Assembly (NCBI RefSeq): GCF_007923445.1
Contig: NZ_VOJI01000001.1
Span: 372,001-436,000 of the forward strand
Direction: 5' to 3'
Length of the DNA: 64,000 bases
Source: Puniceibacterium confluentis
Lineage (GTDB): Bacteria > Pseudomonadota > Alphaproteobacteria > Rhodobacterales > Rhodobacteraceae
Shown here piece after piece: positions 9,178 to 20,097 of this stretch. Position 1 is the stretch's first letter, and each line of letters begins with the position of its first letter. The position numbers were made by a program, and so were the translations under genes. The notes beneath the pieces were generated by a model. It had not been told where the DNA came from. It ran no database searches and saw nothing but the letters and a program-made list of their open reading frames with translations.

Positions 9178-10209
9178 ATGCTGCTGGTACTGGGGCTGGC
9201 CGCAGGGCTTTGGGGCATCGGGCATGTGATGGGAGCGCCAAAACGGGCACGGGTTACACTGATCGCGGTGCTGTTCGTCGCGGTGATCGCGCTGCACCTA
9301 TTGCTGCCCGACGGGCACCCGGTGCGGATGGCAACCGGGGAATCTGTGGCGTTCTGGCTGATCCTTGCGGGGTTTGCCGGACTGATACTGGCGTATCGCG
9401 CCGGGCTCGGGCGGCTGCGCACCCGCGCTGCGACCGTGGCTCCTGAGGCGCGCAGCGACCGGTTTTCCGATGCCGAGCTCGAGCGGTATGCCCGCCACAT
9501 CGTGCTGCGCGAGATCGGGGGCGCAGGCCAGAAGGCGCTGCGCAATGGCAGGGTGCTGGTGATCGGCGCCGGCGGGCTGGGCGCGCCGGCGTTGCAGTAC
9601 CTTGCGGCGGCCGGCGTCGGCACCATCGGGGTGATCGACGACGATACGGTCGAAAATGCCAACCTGCAGCGTCAGGTGATCCATCGTGACCGGGACATCG
9701 GTCTGCCCAAGGTGTTTTCGGCACAGGCCGCGATGCTGGCGCAGAACCCGCATGTGACGGTCCTGCCATATCACCGCAGGCTGGACGACGCATCGGCCGC
9801 AGAGCTCTTTGACGACTATGACGTCATCCTGGACGGCACCGATAATTTCAGCACCCGTTACCTTGCCAACCGGGCGGCGGCGGCGCGGGGCAAGCCGCTG
9901 GTTTCCGGCGCGCTCTCCCAGTGGGAGGGGCAGCTTTCAGTCTTTGATCCCGCCCGCGGGGCGCCCTGCTACCAGTGCATCTTTCCCGAGGCTCCGGCGG
10001 CGGGCCTGGCACCGTCCTGCGCCGAGGCCGGCGTGCTGGGACCGCTGCCCGGAGTGGTCGGGGCGATGATGGCCGTCGAGGCGGTGAAGCTTCTGACCGG
10101 CGCGGGTCAGGCCCTGCGCGGCGAGATGCTGATCTATGACGCGCTCTGGGGCGAGACCCGGAAAATCGCGCTGAAATCTCGGACTGACTGCCCGGTCTGC
10201 GGCGGCTGA
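9178..10209 (+). CDS. HesA/MoeB/ThiF-family adenylyltransferase with membrane N-terminus
   Basis: A 343-residue E1-like enzyme that adenylates the C-terminus of a ubiquitin-like sulfur carrier (ThiS or MoaD type). Residues 1-80 contain three hydrophobic segments, which MoeB and ThiF do not have, so the protein is probably tethered to the inner membrane. From about residue 95 the classical domain begins with [13 protein letters not shown], the nucleotide loop [10 protein letters not shown], the NLQRQVIH motif and the C-terminal zinc pair CPVC. There is no rhodanese domain. ATG 9178 overlaps the stop of a doubtful upstream frame and no other start is available in phase, since a stop lies at 9067. 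Confidence 0.88.
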   Translation: MLLVLGLAAGLWGIGHVMGAPKRARVTLIAVLFVAVIALHLLLPDGHPVRMATGESVAFWLILAGFAGLILAYRAGLGRLRTRAATVAPEARSDRFSDAELERYARHIVLREIGGAGQKALRNGRVLVIGAGGLGAPALQYLAAAGVGTIGVIDDDTVENANLQRQVIHRDRDIGLPKVFSAQAAMLAQNPHVTVLPYHRRLDDASAAELFDDYDVILDGTDNFSTRYLANRAAAARGKPLVSGALSQWEGQLSVFDPARGAPCYQCIFPEAPAAGLAPSCAEAGVLGPLPGVVGAMMAVEAVKLLTGAGQALRGEMLIYDALWGETRKIALKSRTDCPVCGG

Positions 10210-10270
10210 GGCTTGCGCCCGGTGCAGCAGCGGGCATATTCCGGGGGAAATACGCAACCGGGAGAGACAG

Positions 10271-11074
10271 ATGACAGGCACCAAGGGCTGGACAGCGGCA
10301 TTGGCACTGGCCGCAGCCGCTATCGCGGGCACGGTTTTCGCAGAGGCGCCTCTGCCCGATCTGGACGGGCGCGAGGTGGTCGTGGCGGTCGAGAATGCCT
10401 ATCCGCCGCTGCAGTATATCGACGCCGCCACCGGCATGGCCATGGGGTGGGAATACGAGGCGATGGCCGAGATTTCCCGGCGGCTGAATTTCACCCTGGT
10501 CTATGAAAACATCAGCTGGGACGCGATGATCCCGGCGGTGGCCGAGGCGCAGTTCGACATTGGCATGACCGGAATCACCATCCGCGAGGACCGGGCCGAG
10601 ATGGTGGATTTCTCCGAGCCCTACATGCGCTCGGAAATGGTCATGCTGGTGCGCGGCGACGAAGCTCGGTTCGCGGACGCTGCGGGCTTTGCCGCCGATC
10701 CGGACCTGCTGCTGGCGGCGCAGCCGGGCACGACGCCGTTTTATGTCGGCGTCTACGAGCTGCTGGACGGCGACGAGGCCAACCCGCGTGTCAGGCTGTT
10801 CGAGACCTTCGGGGCCGGCGTGCAGGCGCTGCGCACCGGTGATGTGGATCTGGTGCTGACCGACGGTACGGCCGGGGTCGGCTATGTCGAGGCGTCCGAC
10901 GGCGCGCTCAAGATTGTCGGCGAGACGCTGGGAGCCGAGGATTTCGGCTTCATCTTCCCCAGGGGATCGGATCTCGTGGCACCGGTCAATGCCGCGATTG
11001 CCGACATGAAGGCGGATGGCACGATCGAGGCCCTGAACCGGAAGTGGTTCCTGGACACCAAATTGGGTGGCTGA
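10271..11074 (+). CDS. Amino-acid ABC transporter substrate-binding protein
   Basis: A 267-residue periplasmic binding protein of the polar amino-acid family (SBP_bac_3). A signal peptide (residues 1-24, ending near VFAEA) is followed by the family pattern [10 protein letters not shown], the [12 protein letters not shown] segment and the [15 protein letters not shown] motif. The C-terminal ALNRKWF helix is also typical. GGAGAGAC precedes the ATG. The permease gene follows after 17 bases, but no ATP-binding subunit lies nearby, so it must borrow one or have it elsewhere. Confidence 0.9.
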   Translation: MTGTKGWTAALALAAAAIAGTVFAEAPLPDLDGREVVVAVENAYPPLQYIDAATGMAMGWEYEAMAEISRRLNFTLVYENISWDAMIPAVAEAQFDIGMTGITIREDRAEMVDFSEPYMRSEMVMLVRGDEARFADAAGFAADPDLLLAAQPGTTPFYVGVYELLDGDEANPRVRLFETFGAGVQALRTGDVDLVLTDGTAGVGYVEASDGALKIVGETLGAEDFGFIFPRGSDLVAPVNAAIADMKADGTIEALNRKWFLDTKLGG

Positions 11075-11091
11075 CATGATGCGGGGCCTTC

Positions 11092-11883
11092 ATGGGGCCT
11101 GAGCGCCGCGGCACAGGGGATTTCCCGTGGTGGCTGGTGGCGGTCAGTGTCCTCGGTATCCTGCTGTTCTACCGCACCCTCGCGGACGCGCTGCATGCGC
11201 AGATCCTGTCCACCCTGCTGCGCGGGGTGCAGATCACCCTGTTCGTGACGCTGGTTGCCTTTGCGCTGGCGGCAGCGGTGGGGCTGGGGGTGGCACTGAT
11301 GGCGCTGTCGCGCAGTCTGGTGCTGCGGCAGGTGGCGCGGTTCTACACCGAGGTGGTGCGCGGCGTGCCGATGCTGGTGCTGTTGCTCTACGTCGCCTTC
11401 GTGCTGGCTCCGGGCATGGTCGAGCTGCGCAACTGGGTGCTGGGCCTTGTCGGTGTGGACCCGATCCGGACGCGGGACTTCTCGTTGCTGTGGCGGGCGA
11501 CCATCGCACTGACCATCGGATATTCGGCGTTTATCGGCGAGGTTTTCCGCGCCGGATTGTTGTCGGTTGATCCCGGGCAGATCGAGGCGGCCAATGCGCT
11601 GGGTCTGAGCCCCTGGCAGCGGTTCCGGCTGGTGGTCTTTCCGCAGGCGATCAAGACGATCCTGCCGCCGCTGGGCAATGATTTCAGCGCGATGATCAAG
11701 GATTCTTCGCTGGTCTCGGTGCTCGGGGTTCTGGACGTGACGCAGTTGGGCAAGGTCACGGCGGCCGGGAATTTCCGCTATTTCGAGACCTACAACGTTG
11801 TGGCGCTGATCTATCTGACCATGACGATCACCTTGTCGCTGGTGTTGCGTCGGCTTGAGGCGCATCTGCGCCGGAAGCCCTGA
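11092..11883 (+). CDS. Amino-acid ABC transporter permease
   Basis: A 263-residue HisM/GlnP-type inner-membrane permease. It has the N-terminal LLRGVQITLFVTLVAF helix, the VVRGVPMLVLLL segment and the EAA loop EAANALGLSPWQRFRLVVFPQAIK that contacts the ATPase. Co-transcribed with the binding-protein gene just upstream. It should form a homodimer, since only one permease gene is present. A copy of the extragenic repeat follows 28 bases after the stop. Confidence 0.9.
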   Translation: MGPERRGTGDFPWWLVAVSVLGILLFYRTLADALHAQILSTLLRGVQITLFVTLVAFALAAAVGLGVALMALSRSLVLRQVARFYTEVVRGVPMLVLLLYVAFVLAPGMVELRNWVLGLVGVDPIRTRDFSLLWRATIALTIGYSAFIGEVFRAGLLSVDPGQIEAANALGLSPWQRFRLVVFPQAIKTILPPLGNDFSAMIKDSSLVSVLGVLDVTQLGKVTAAGNFRYFETYNVVALIYLTMTITLSLVLRRLEAHLRRKP

Positions 11884-11910
11884 GGCCGCGCAGGTCGGGG
11901 CTGTGCCAAC

Positions 11911-11940
11911 GCCTCCGGCGGGGATATTTCTGCCCCGAAG
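11911..11940 (+). repeat. Extragenic GC-stem/TATTT element, copy B
   Basis: GCCTCCGGCGGGGATATTT followed by a CCCCG that can pair with CGGGG. It lies 28 bases after the permease stop, same orientation. Shares GCCTCCGGCGGGGATATTT exactly with copy E near hemF. Confidence 0.8.
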
Positions 11941-12012
11941 ACGCCAGGGGTGGCACCCGGCGATTGTAAGGCGGGGTCCGGCGGCCTAGCTATGGGCCAA
12001 AGGAGAGCTTTC

Positions 12013-14034
12013 ATGACAAATCCGTTGCTTGCCGACTGGGACACGCCGTTCGGGCTGGCGCCGTTCGATGCCATTTCCGATGAGGACTTCGCGCCCGCCT
12101 TTGACGTGGCTCTGGCCGCGCATCTGGACGAAATCAGCGCGATTGCCGACAACCCGGAGCCTGCGACCTTTGCCAACACCATCGAGAGGATGGAAGGGGC
12201 AGGGGCGGCGCTGGACAAGGTGCTGGCGGTGTTCTTTTCCGTGGCCGGGGCGGACAGCAATCCGGCGCGGCAGGAGCTTCAGCGGCAGTTTTCGCCAAAG
12301 CTCGCGGCGCATTCCACGGCGATCTATGGCAATGCCGTGCTGTTCGCCCGGGTCCGGGATCTGTGGGACCGGCGCGACACGCTGGACCTGACAGCGGAAG
12401 AGGCGCGGGTCCTGATGCTGACGCATCGGGGGTTCGTGCGGGCCGGGGCGGCGTTGACCGGTGCAGAGGCGGAGCGGATGGCCGAGGTCAAGTCGCGGCT
12501 GGCGGTGCTGGGCACGCAGTTCACCCAGAACCTGCTGGCGGACGAGGCAGGCTGGCACATGGCGCTGACCGAAAGCGATCTGGACGGTTTGCCGGAGTTT
12601 GTGCGCGCGTCGGCGCGGGCCGCCGGCGAAGATCTGGGCGCGGAGGGACCGGTCATCACGCTGAGCCGGTCGCTGATCGTGCCGTTTCTGCAATTCTCGG
12701 CGCGGCGCGATCTGCGCGAGATCGCGTGGCGCGCCTGGGTGGCGCGGGGCGAAAACGGGGGCGAGACCGACAACACCGGCATTGCCGCCGAGGTTCTGGC
12801 GCTGCGTGCCGAGCGGGCCGCGTTGCTGGGGTATCGCTCGTTCGCGCAGTACAAGCTCGAAACCGAGATGGCGGGCAGCCCGGACCGGGTGCGCGACCTG
12901 CTGATGCAGGTCTGGGCGCCGGCGCGGGCACAGGCACTGGCCGACGCCGGGGTCATGGAAGCCATGATGCAGGCGGACGGCGTGAATGGTCCGCTCCAGG
13001 CCTGGGACTGGCGGTATTATGCGGAAAAGCGCCGCAAGGCGGAACACGACCTCGATGAGGCGGAGCTCAAGCCCTACCTGCAGTTGGAGAAGATGATCGA
13101 GGCGGCGTTCACCTGCGCGACCCGTCTGTTCGGGTTGGAGTTCCGGCCCCTGGACGTTGCACTGTATCATCCAGACTGCCGCGCCTGGGAGGTGCGGCGC
13201 AACGGCGAACATCTGGCGGTGTTCATCGGCGACTACTTTGCACGGCCGTCGAAACGTTCGGGTGCCTGGTGTTCGGCCATGCGCAGCCAGGCGAAGCGCC
13301 CCGTCGTGAAGACTCCGGTCGTCATCAACGTGTGCAATTTCGCCAGACCGTCGAAAGGCCAGCCTGCGCTGCTGTCTTATGACGATGCGCGCACCCTGTT
13401 TCACGAGTTCGGTCATGCGCTGCACCAGATGCTCTCGGACGTGGCCTTTGGGTCGGTGGCCGGGACATCGGTTGCCCGGGACTTTGTCGAACTGCCGAGC
13501 CAGCTGTATGAGCACTGGCTGGAAGTGCCCGAAGTGCTTGAGGAATTTGCCACCCACGCCGAGACCGGCGAAGCCATGCCGCAGGCGATGTTGGAGAAGG
13601 TGCTGAAGGCAGCGAATTTCGACATGGGATTCGCGACCGTGGAATACGTCGCCTCGGCCCTTGTGGACCTGGAGTTTCACGATGGCGCGCCGCCTGCGGA
13701 CCCGATGCAGATGCAGGCCGACGTGCTGGCGCGGATCGGCCTGCCCGCAGCGATCACCATGCGCCACGCCACGCCGCATTTTGCGCATGTGTTTTCCGGC
13801 GACGGCTATTCCAGCGGCTACTACAGCTACATGTGGTCCGAGGTCATGGACGCCGACGCCTTTGCCGCCTTCGAGGAGGCGGGCTCGGCCTTTGATCCGG
13901 AGATGGCCGGCAAGCTGGAGGAATTCATCCTGTCGGCGGGCGGCTCGGAGGATGCCGAGGTGTTGTACAAAAAGTTCCGGGGCCGGATGCCGGGGGTCGA
14001 GGCCCTGCTGCGCGGGCGCGGTCTGGCGGCCTGA
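12013..14034 (+). CDS. M3-family oligopeptidase (Dcp/PrlC type)
   Basis: A 673-residue zinc metallopeptidase that degrades short cytoplasmic peptides. The thimet-type active site HEFGH (His464, Glu465, His468) is present in the context LFHEFGHALHQML, with the downstream glutamate ligand region following in VELPSQLYEHW. The segment YFARPSKRSGAWCSAMRS-like upstream is a family hallmark. ATG 12013 is chosen because AAAGGAGA lies seven bases upstream; a GTG 21 codons earlier is not credible. Length agrees with Dcp/OpdA (about 680). It ends in a long hairpin shared with the convergent TraB-type gene. Confidence 0.93.
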   Translation: MTNPLLADWDTPFGLAPFDAISDEDFAPAFDVALAAHLDEISAIADNPEPATFANTIERMEGAGAALDKVLAVFFSVAGADSNPARQELQRQFSPKLAAHSTAIYGNAVLFARVRDLWDRRDTLDLTAEEARVLMLTHRGFVRAGAALTGAEAERMAEVKSRLAVLGTQFTQNLLADEAGWHMALTESDLDGLPEFVRASARAAGEDLGAEGPVITLSRSLIVPFLQFSARRDLREIAWRAWVARGENGGETDNTGIAAEVLALRAERAALLGYRSFAQYKLETEMAGSPDRVRDLLMQVWAPARAQALADAGVMEAMMQADGVNGPLQAWDWRYYAEKRRKAEHDLDEAELKPYLQLEKMIEAAFTCATRLFGLEFRPLDVALYHPDCRAWEVRRNGEHLAVFIGDYFARPSKRSGAWCSAMRSQAKRPVVKTPVVINVCNFARPSKGQPALLSYDDARTLFHEFGHALHQMLSDVAFGSVAGTSVARDFVELPSQLYEHWLEVPEVLEEFATHAETGEAMPQAMLEKVLKAANFDMGFATVEYVASALVDLEFHDGAPPADPMQMQADVLARIGLPAAITMRHATPHFAHVFSGDGYSSGYYSYMWSEVMDADAFAAFEEAGSAFDPEMAGKLEEFILSAGGSEDAEVLYKKFRGRMPGVEALLRGRGLAA

Positions 14035-14042
14035 CGTTGCGG

Positions 14043-14083
14043 GACAGGCACTGCATGGCACCGGGGTGCCGTGCGGTGCTGTC
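14043..14083. terminator. Long bidirectional hairpin between convergent genes
   Basis: Left arm 14043-14061 and right arm 14066-14083 form about 18 pairs, with two G-U pairs and one bulged G at 14048, closed by a CGGG loop. It fills the whole gap between the M3 peptidase stop and the TraB-type stop. Confidence 0.75.
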
Positions 14084-15067
14084 TCAGAACCGCTGACGGG
14101 TAAGGGTGAAACCCCGGGCTTCCAGCAAGTTCAACAGTCCGGTGTCGCCTTGCAGGTGGGCCGCGCCGACGGCGACGACGATCGGACCCTCTTCGACCGC
14201 TTTCAGGATCACCGGAATCCAGGCGCGGTTGCGGTTGTCGAGCATATCGGTCTGCATCTGCGCGAACATCGCATCGCTTTGGGCGGGGTCCAGCGGCGAC
14301 AGGCGCCGCGAGAGCAGACGTGACACCTGCCAGCTTTCGGTCAGGGCCTCTTCGAAATAGCTGGCCAGAAGGGTGGCGAACAGATCTTCGCTGGTCTGAG
14401 GCGCGACCAGCGCGGCTTGCATCATCGCGATCTGCTCTTCCAGTGGCGCGGCCTTGAAGAGGTTGAACACGGTGTCAAAGGATTCAAGCGATTGGGTCGG
14501 AACGTCCGCCGCCAGCGCGATGTCCAAAATCCGTCCGTCCAGGCCCTGCGCCTGTTGCAGCGCGGCGGTGGCACAGGGTGGGATCGACAGCAGCATCGAC
14601 AGGTACCAGGGCTGGAACTTGGCGGCCATGACTGCCGGGACACCGCGGGCCCGCGCTGCCTCGGCCAGCGTCTGCCAGGCCGCCTCGTCCATCAATTCGG
14701 GCAGGGTGGTGTCGGTGAGCAGGAGCATTTCAGGACGCGAGGTCAGGGCCGCGGTCAGTTCGGCCTGCTGCGCTGCGGACATTTCCAGCAGCACGGCCGA
14801 GGCCGCGCCGATCTCGGGGGCGATCCGGGCGGCGGGCGCATCCAGCCGCGGGTCATCCAGATGTACCGTGCCGATAAGGTCGATCTGCTGGCTGCCGCGC
14901 ATGGCCCGCCAGCGGTTGCCCACGGGAAACGCGGTTTCGGCGACAATCGCGTGCAGTTCGCCGCGCTCGGCGTCGGTCAGGGTCTCTCGAAGGTCCTGGC
15001 CCGCGCATTGCGCCGTTGCCGTCGTCGCGAGGCCAAGGCAGAGAAACAGGGGAACAAGCAGGCGCAT
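14084..15067 (-). CDS. TraB/GumN family protein
   Basis: A 327-residue secreted protein with a signal peptide (residues 1-19, ending ATTATAQ). The TraB/GumN fold is indicated by the early motif IDLIGTVHLDDPRL, where GTVHLxD is the conserved core, and by the late VVAVGAAHLQGDTGLLNLLE segment that ends the domain. The family is related to Tiki-type metalloproteases and to erythromycin-esterase-like folds, but bacterial members lack a defined role. It is monocistronic, divergent from the DUF2161 gene and convergent with the M3 peptidase. Confidence 0.88.
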   Translation of the reverse strand: MRLLVPLFLCLGLATTATAQCAGQDLRETLTDAERGELHAIVAETAFPVGNRWRAMRGSQQIDLIGTVHLDDPRLDAPAARIAPEIGAASAVLLEMSAAQQAELTAALTSRPEMLLLTDTTLPELMDEAAWQTLAEAARARGVPAVMAAKFQPWYLSMLLSIPPCATAALQQAQGLDGRILDIALAADVPTQSLESFDTVFNLFKAAPLEEQIAMMQAALVAPQTSEDLFATLLASYFEEALTESWQVSRLLSRRLSPLDPAQSDAMFAQMQTDMLDNRNRAWIPVILKAVEEGPIVVAVGAAHLQGDTGLLNLLEARGFTLTRQRF

Positions 15068-15144
15068 GAGGGATCTCCGGGCTCAGACCCTATTATCTAG
15101 GCGCTGCGCTTGTCAGCGGCAAGCGGGCGGGCAAGGATGGGCCG

Positions 15145-15813
15145 ATGAAGCGGGAAAGTGAACTGTACGGCCCGGTCAAGGCGCTGCTGCAACGGCAGGG
15201 CTACGAGGTGAAGGGCGAGGTCGGCAAGGCGGACCTTGTGGCGCGTCGCGGCGACGAGGCGCCGGTCATTGTCGAATTGAAACTGAAGATTTCTCTGACC
15301 CTGTTTCACCAGGCGGTGGCGCGGCTGGCTCTGAGCGATCTGGTCTACATTGCCGTGCCCCGTCCCGCAGGGCCGCAGGCCAGGCGGGCGTTGAAGGACA
15401 ACCTTGCCCTGTGCCGGCGCCTGGGTCTGGGATTCATAACCGTGCGGGAGGACGGCGTGACAGAGGTGCTGTGTGATCCGGGCAGCGCGTTGCCACGGCG
15501 CAATCCAAAGGCGCGGGCCCGCCTGCTGCGCGACTTTGACCGGCTGCGCGGCGATCCCAATGACGGCGGTGCGACGCGCTACGGGATTGTCACCGGCTAT
15601 CGCCAGGATGCGCTGCGCTGTGCGGCGTATCTTGCCGAACACGGGGCGGGCAAGGGGTCCGTGGTGGCCAAGGCCGTGGGGGTAAAGCCCGCAACGCGGA
15701 TCATGGCAGAGAATCACTATGGCTGGTTCGAGAGGGTGGACAAGGGCATCTATGCGCTGACGCAGGCCGGGCGGGCCGGATTGGTGCATTGGGCCGAATC
15801 CTGGGAAGAGTGA
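15145..15813 (+). CDS. DUF2161 protein, predicted PD-(D/E)XK nuclease-like with winged helix
   Basis: A 222-residue cytoplasmic protein of the DUF2161 family. Residues 1-110 contain the nuclease-type core: a conserved Glu/Tyr start (ESELYGPVKALL), Asp in KADLVARR, then the ELKL of VIVELKLK, matching the D...ExK spacing. The C-terminal half (KGSVVAKAVGVKPATRIMA then GIYALT) looks like a winged helix. The family is probably a DNA-binding or cleaving protein, but no activity is known to me. Genes on either side do not suggest a restriction or defence system. The ATG follows weak GGATGG. Confidence 0.8.
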   Translation: MKRESELYGPVKALLQRQGYEVKGEVGKADLVARRGDEAPVIVELKLKISLTLFHQAVARLALSDLVYIAVPRPAGPQARRALKDNLALCRRLGLGFITVREDGVTEVLCDPGSALPRRNPKARARLLRDFDRLRGDPNDGGATRYGIVTGYRQDALRCAAYLAEHGAGKGSVVAKAVGVKPATRIMAENHYGWFERVDKGIYALTQAGRAGLVHWAESWEE

Positions 15814-15987
15814 GTCCCGCGATCTTGCCACGGCGAACGAGGATACGGCAGTTGGATCAGGCGGGTCGGCGCAGATACCGCGACTGGGACCGAGGCGTGA
15901 CCCTGCCCGCCCCTTCTGTGGCCGGGGGACGTGTCGCACCCTCCGGAATACAAGCCGGGACACGGCAAATTTTTGCAAATTCCCGTG

Positions 15988-16016
15988 TTGACAGGTTCCG
16001 TCCCGCTCCATACCTA
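15988..16016 (+). promoter_or_regulatory. Predicted groESL promoter (-35/-10)
   Basis: TTGACA at 15988-15993 and TACCTA at 16011-16016 are separated by exactly 17 bases. The expected transcription start falls at or just inside the CIRCE repeat, which is the usual arrangement for HrcA repression. Confidence 0.8.
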
Positions 16017-16023
16017 TGCGCCG

Positions 16024-16050
16024 TTAGCACTCGACTGACGTGAGTGCTAA
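16024..16050 (+). promoter_or_regulatory. CIRCE operator (HrcA binding site)
   Basis: A perfect consensus CIRCE: TTAGCACTC, nine-base spacer, GAGTGCTAA. It lies 56 bases upstream of the groES start and immediately after the predicted -10 box. The HrcA repressor gene is not in the window. Confidence 0.97.
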
Positions 16051-16105
16051 CGGCCTGCCCGACGACGGGGGGCCAAGAGAAACTTTGAGCCAAGGAGACT
16101 CGAAG

Positions 16106-16417
16106 ATGGCATTTAAACCGCTCCACGACCGCGTGCTGGTTCGCCGTATCGAAGGTGAAGACAAGACCAAGGGTGGTCTCATCATCCCCGACAGCGCCAA
16201 GGAAAAGCCCGCAGAGGGTATCGTTGTTGCTTGTGGCGAAGGCGCCCGCAAGGACAGCGGCGAGCTGATCGAGATGGCTGTTTCGGCTGGCGACAAGATC
16301 CTGTTCGGCAAGTGGTCGGGCACCGAGGTCACGGTCAACGGCGAAGAGCTGCTGATCATGAAAGAATCCGACATTCTCGGGATCATCCTGGACGACGCGG
16401 CTGCCAAGGCAGCCTGA
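16106..16417 (+). CDS. groES: Co-chaperonin GroES
   Basis: A 103-residue co-chaperonin that caps the GroEL ring during ATP-driven protein folding. It opens with [12 protein letters not shown] and carries the mobile-loop region [16 protein letters not shown] and the [14 protein letters not shown] strand. Slightly longer than E. coli GroES (97), as usual in alphaproteobacteria. The ATG at 16106 has CAAGGAG eight bases upstream. It is first in the groES-groL operon under CIRCE control and is separated from groL by 48 bases. Confidence 0.98.
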   Translation: MAFKPLHDRVLVRRIEGEDKTKGGLIIPDSAKEKPAEGIVVACGEGARKDSGELIEMAVSAGDKILFGKWSGTEVTVNGEELLIMKESDILGIILDDAAAKAA

Positions 16418-18109
<1,692 letters not shown>

Positions 18110-18195
18110 TAACGCCGCCGTCCGGAAGGACAGCGGTGGGTGGCGGAGGTCGCGTCTGCGTGCAGGCAGGATCACAGCCACATCATCAAGAGACA

Positions 18196-18224
18196 GGGGT
18201 CGCCTTCGGGCGGCCCCTTTTTTT
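18196..18224 (+). terminator. Intrinsic terminator of groESL
   Basis: Nine-pair stem (one G-T pair) GGGGTCGCC/GGCGGCCCC with a TTCG tetraloop, followed by seven Ts. The rest of the 300-base gap before the next gene shows nothing else recognisable. Confidence 0.93.
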
Positions 18225-18410
18225 GTCGGGCAGTGGCGGGTCTTGCACGCGCTGCCACTTTCCGGCACCTGCGGTAAGGGGGCGGCTGGATGCGCTGTGC
18301 AATCGTCGGGTGCAGACCGCTGACGCGCCCGCCCCGTGCACGGGCGCCCTGAACCTGCAGGAAAAGAACGGCCCTTTCCGCAGCCGAAAAAGCCGCGTAT
18401 CGGTTGCGCC

Positions 18411-19262
18411 ATGCGCCTGATCCTTGTCACCGCCTTGACCATGCTGGCTTTTGCCGCGAATTCCCTGCTCAACCGGCTTGCGCTGGTGGAGGGAGGAATC
18501 GATGCCCTGACCTTTGGCACGGTGCGTCTGCTGTCGGGGGCGATGATGTTGGCCCTGCTGGCGCTGGTGCTGCGGCGCGGGCTGCGGTTGGGCGGGCGTG
18601 GACACATCGTCGGCGTGGTGTCGTTGCTGGTGTATATCTACGGTTTTTCAAGTGCTTATACGGTGCTCGACGCCGGGATCGGGGCACTGATCCTGTTCGG
18701 CGCGGTGCAGATTACCATGTTTGCCGGCGCGCTGCTGGGAGGCGAGCAACCCTTGCCGCAACGCTCATTCGGCGCGGTGCTGGCCTTTGCCGGGCTGGTC
18801 TGGTTGCTCTGGCCCGGTGGCGCGGTCAGCGTCAGCCCGCTGCACGGCGCGCTGATGGCGGCGGCAGGGGCGGCCTGGGGGATCTATTCACTGGCCGGGC
18901 GCGGCGCGGTCGATCCGCTGGCGGCGACGGCGGCAAACTTCATCCTGGCCGCCCCCTTCGGGCTGGGGCTGACGCTGGTGACGGCGGGGGCCTCCGGGCT
19001 GACCGCGGCCGCGCCGCTGGGGCTCGGGTTGGCTGTCACATCGGGGGCGGTGACTTCGGCACTTGGCTATCTGTTGTGGTACGGCGTCCTACCACGACTG
19101 GAACGCTCGGTCGCGGCTGTGGCGCAGTTGACGGTGCCGGTGATCGCGCTGATGGGCGGGCTGGTGTTTCTGGGCGAGGTGCCGACTCTGACATTCGTGC
19201 TGGCGGCGGTGGTTGTGCTGGGCGGGGTTGCGCTGTCTGTGGTGCCGCAGCGGCGGCGATAA
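18411..19262 (+). CDS. DMT-superfamily (EamA) transporter
   Basis: A 283-residue, ten-helix inner-membrane protein with two EamA repeats. Typical segments are [11 protein letters not shown] in helix 1, [21 protein letters not shown] in the first repeat and the terminal [18 protein letters not shown] helix. Relatives export amino acids or other small metabolites. The ATG at 18411 starts directly with the first hydrophobic helix; an in-frame ATG 25 codons earlier would add a basic, Pro-rich stretch and is rejected. No ribosome site is obvious. The hydrolase gene follows after about 60 bases and could be co-transcribed. Confidence 0.87.
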   Translation: MRLILVTALTMLAFAANSLLNRLALVEGGIDALTFGTVRLLSGAMMLALLALVLRRGLRLGGRGHIVGVVSLLVYIYGFSSAYTVLDAGIGALILFGAVQITMFAGALLGGEQPLPQRSFGAVLAFAGLVWLLWPGGAVSVSPLHGALMAAAGAAWGIYSLAGRGAVDPLAATAANFILAAPFGLGLTLVTAGASGLTAAAPLGLGLAVTSGAVTSALGYLLWYGVLPRLERSVAAVAQLTVPVIALMGGLVFLGEVPTLTFVLAAVVVLGGVALSVVPQRRR

Positions 19263-19323
19263 CCTTGCGGCCGGGGCCGGTTCTGCTCTTTCTCAGGCCG
19301 CAAAAGCGGCGTATCTGACGGTG

Positions 19324-20097
19324 ATGCGCCGTGTTCTTGTCCTGATTGCCCTGCTCAGTGCCGCTTTGGCCAGCCCTGCCCGGGCGGCGCCGGGGGATTG
19401 CGTTGTCCTGCTTCACGGCCTGGCACGCAGTGAATATTCCTTTGCGCTGATGGCGCGGGTGCTGACGGTGCGCGGCTACACCACGGTGGTGCCGGGCTAT
19501 GATTCCACGTCGGCGCCGATTCAGACCCTGGTGCGTGAAACCCTGCCGCAGGCCGTGGCGCGGTGCGGCGACCGGCAGGTGCACTTTGTCACGCACTCGA
19601 TGGGCGGCATCCTGCTGCGGGCCTGGCTCGGCGAAGACCGTCCCGCGCGCATGGGGCGCGTCGTGATGCTCGCCCCGCCGAACCATGGCAGCGAACTGGT
19701 GGATGCCCTGGGCGGGCTCGACCTGTTTGCCTGGCTCAACGGACCGGCGGGCCAGCAGTTGGGCACCGGACCCGAGGATCTGCCCGCCCGCCTGCCGCCG
19801 GTGGATTTCGAACTGGGGGTGGTGTCGGGCACGCGCTCGCTCAACCCACTTTTTTCCGGACTGATCCCGGGGGCCGATGACGGCAAGGTGTCGGTCGCCT
19901 CGACCGAGGTCACCGGCATGTCGGCACAGATCATCATGCCGGTCACCCACACCTTCATCATGCAGGCGCCCAGCGTGATCGCGCAGGTGCTGGTGTTTCT
20001 TGAATCCGGTCGTTTCGATCCCGAGCTCGACTGGACCTCGGTGTTTTCAGCTCAGGACATGGTCTGCGTGATCGGAATTTGTGACGATGACAACTGA
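19324..20097 (+). CDS. Secreted alpha/beta hydrolase, lipase-like
   Basis: A 257-residue alpha/beta hydrolase with a signal peptide (residues 1-22, ending SPARAA). The oxyanion strand reads [10 protein letters not shown] and the nucleophile elbow is THSMGG with Ser92; the elbow begins with Thr rather than Gly. A GKVSVAST segment near residue 190 and the histidine of MPVTHTFIM near residue 216 are plausible acid/base partners. Relatives are called triacylglycerol lipase or permease-associated hydrolase in roseobacters. GTG 19321 is an alternative start. Its last 11 bases overlap the phnM-like gene. Confidence 0.8.
   Translation: MRRVLVLIALLSAALASPARAAPGDCVVLLHGLARSEYSFALMARVLTVRGYTTVVPGYDSTSAPIQTLVRETLPQAVARCGDRQVHFVTHSMGGILLRAWLGEDRPARMGRVVMLAPPNHGSELVDALGGLDLFAWLNGPAGQQLGTGPEDLPARLPPVDFELGVVSGTRSLNPLFSGLIPGADDGKVSVASTEVTGMSAQIIMPVTHTFIMQAPSVIAQVLVFLESGRFDPELDWTSVFSAQDMVCVIGICDDDN

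Noticed and set aside
8933-9178. 81-codon frame before the HesA/ThiF gene
   Set aside because: It has a fair ribosome site and a TGATG junction, but the product is Ala/Arg/Ser-rich without hydrophobic core, so I report it only as part of the gene-free stretch.
11986-14061. A 691-codon minus-strand frame over the M3 peptidase gene
   Set aside because: Mirror of a real gene with HEFGH active site; high-GC third positions keep the opposite frame open by chance.
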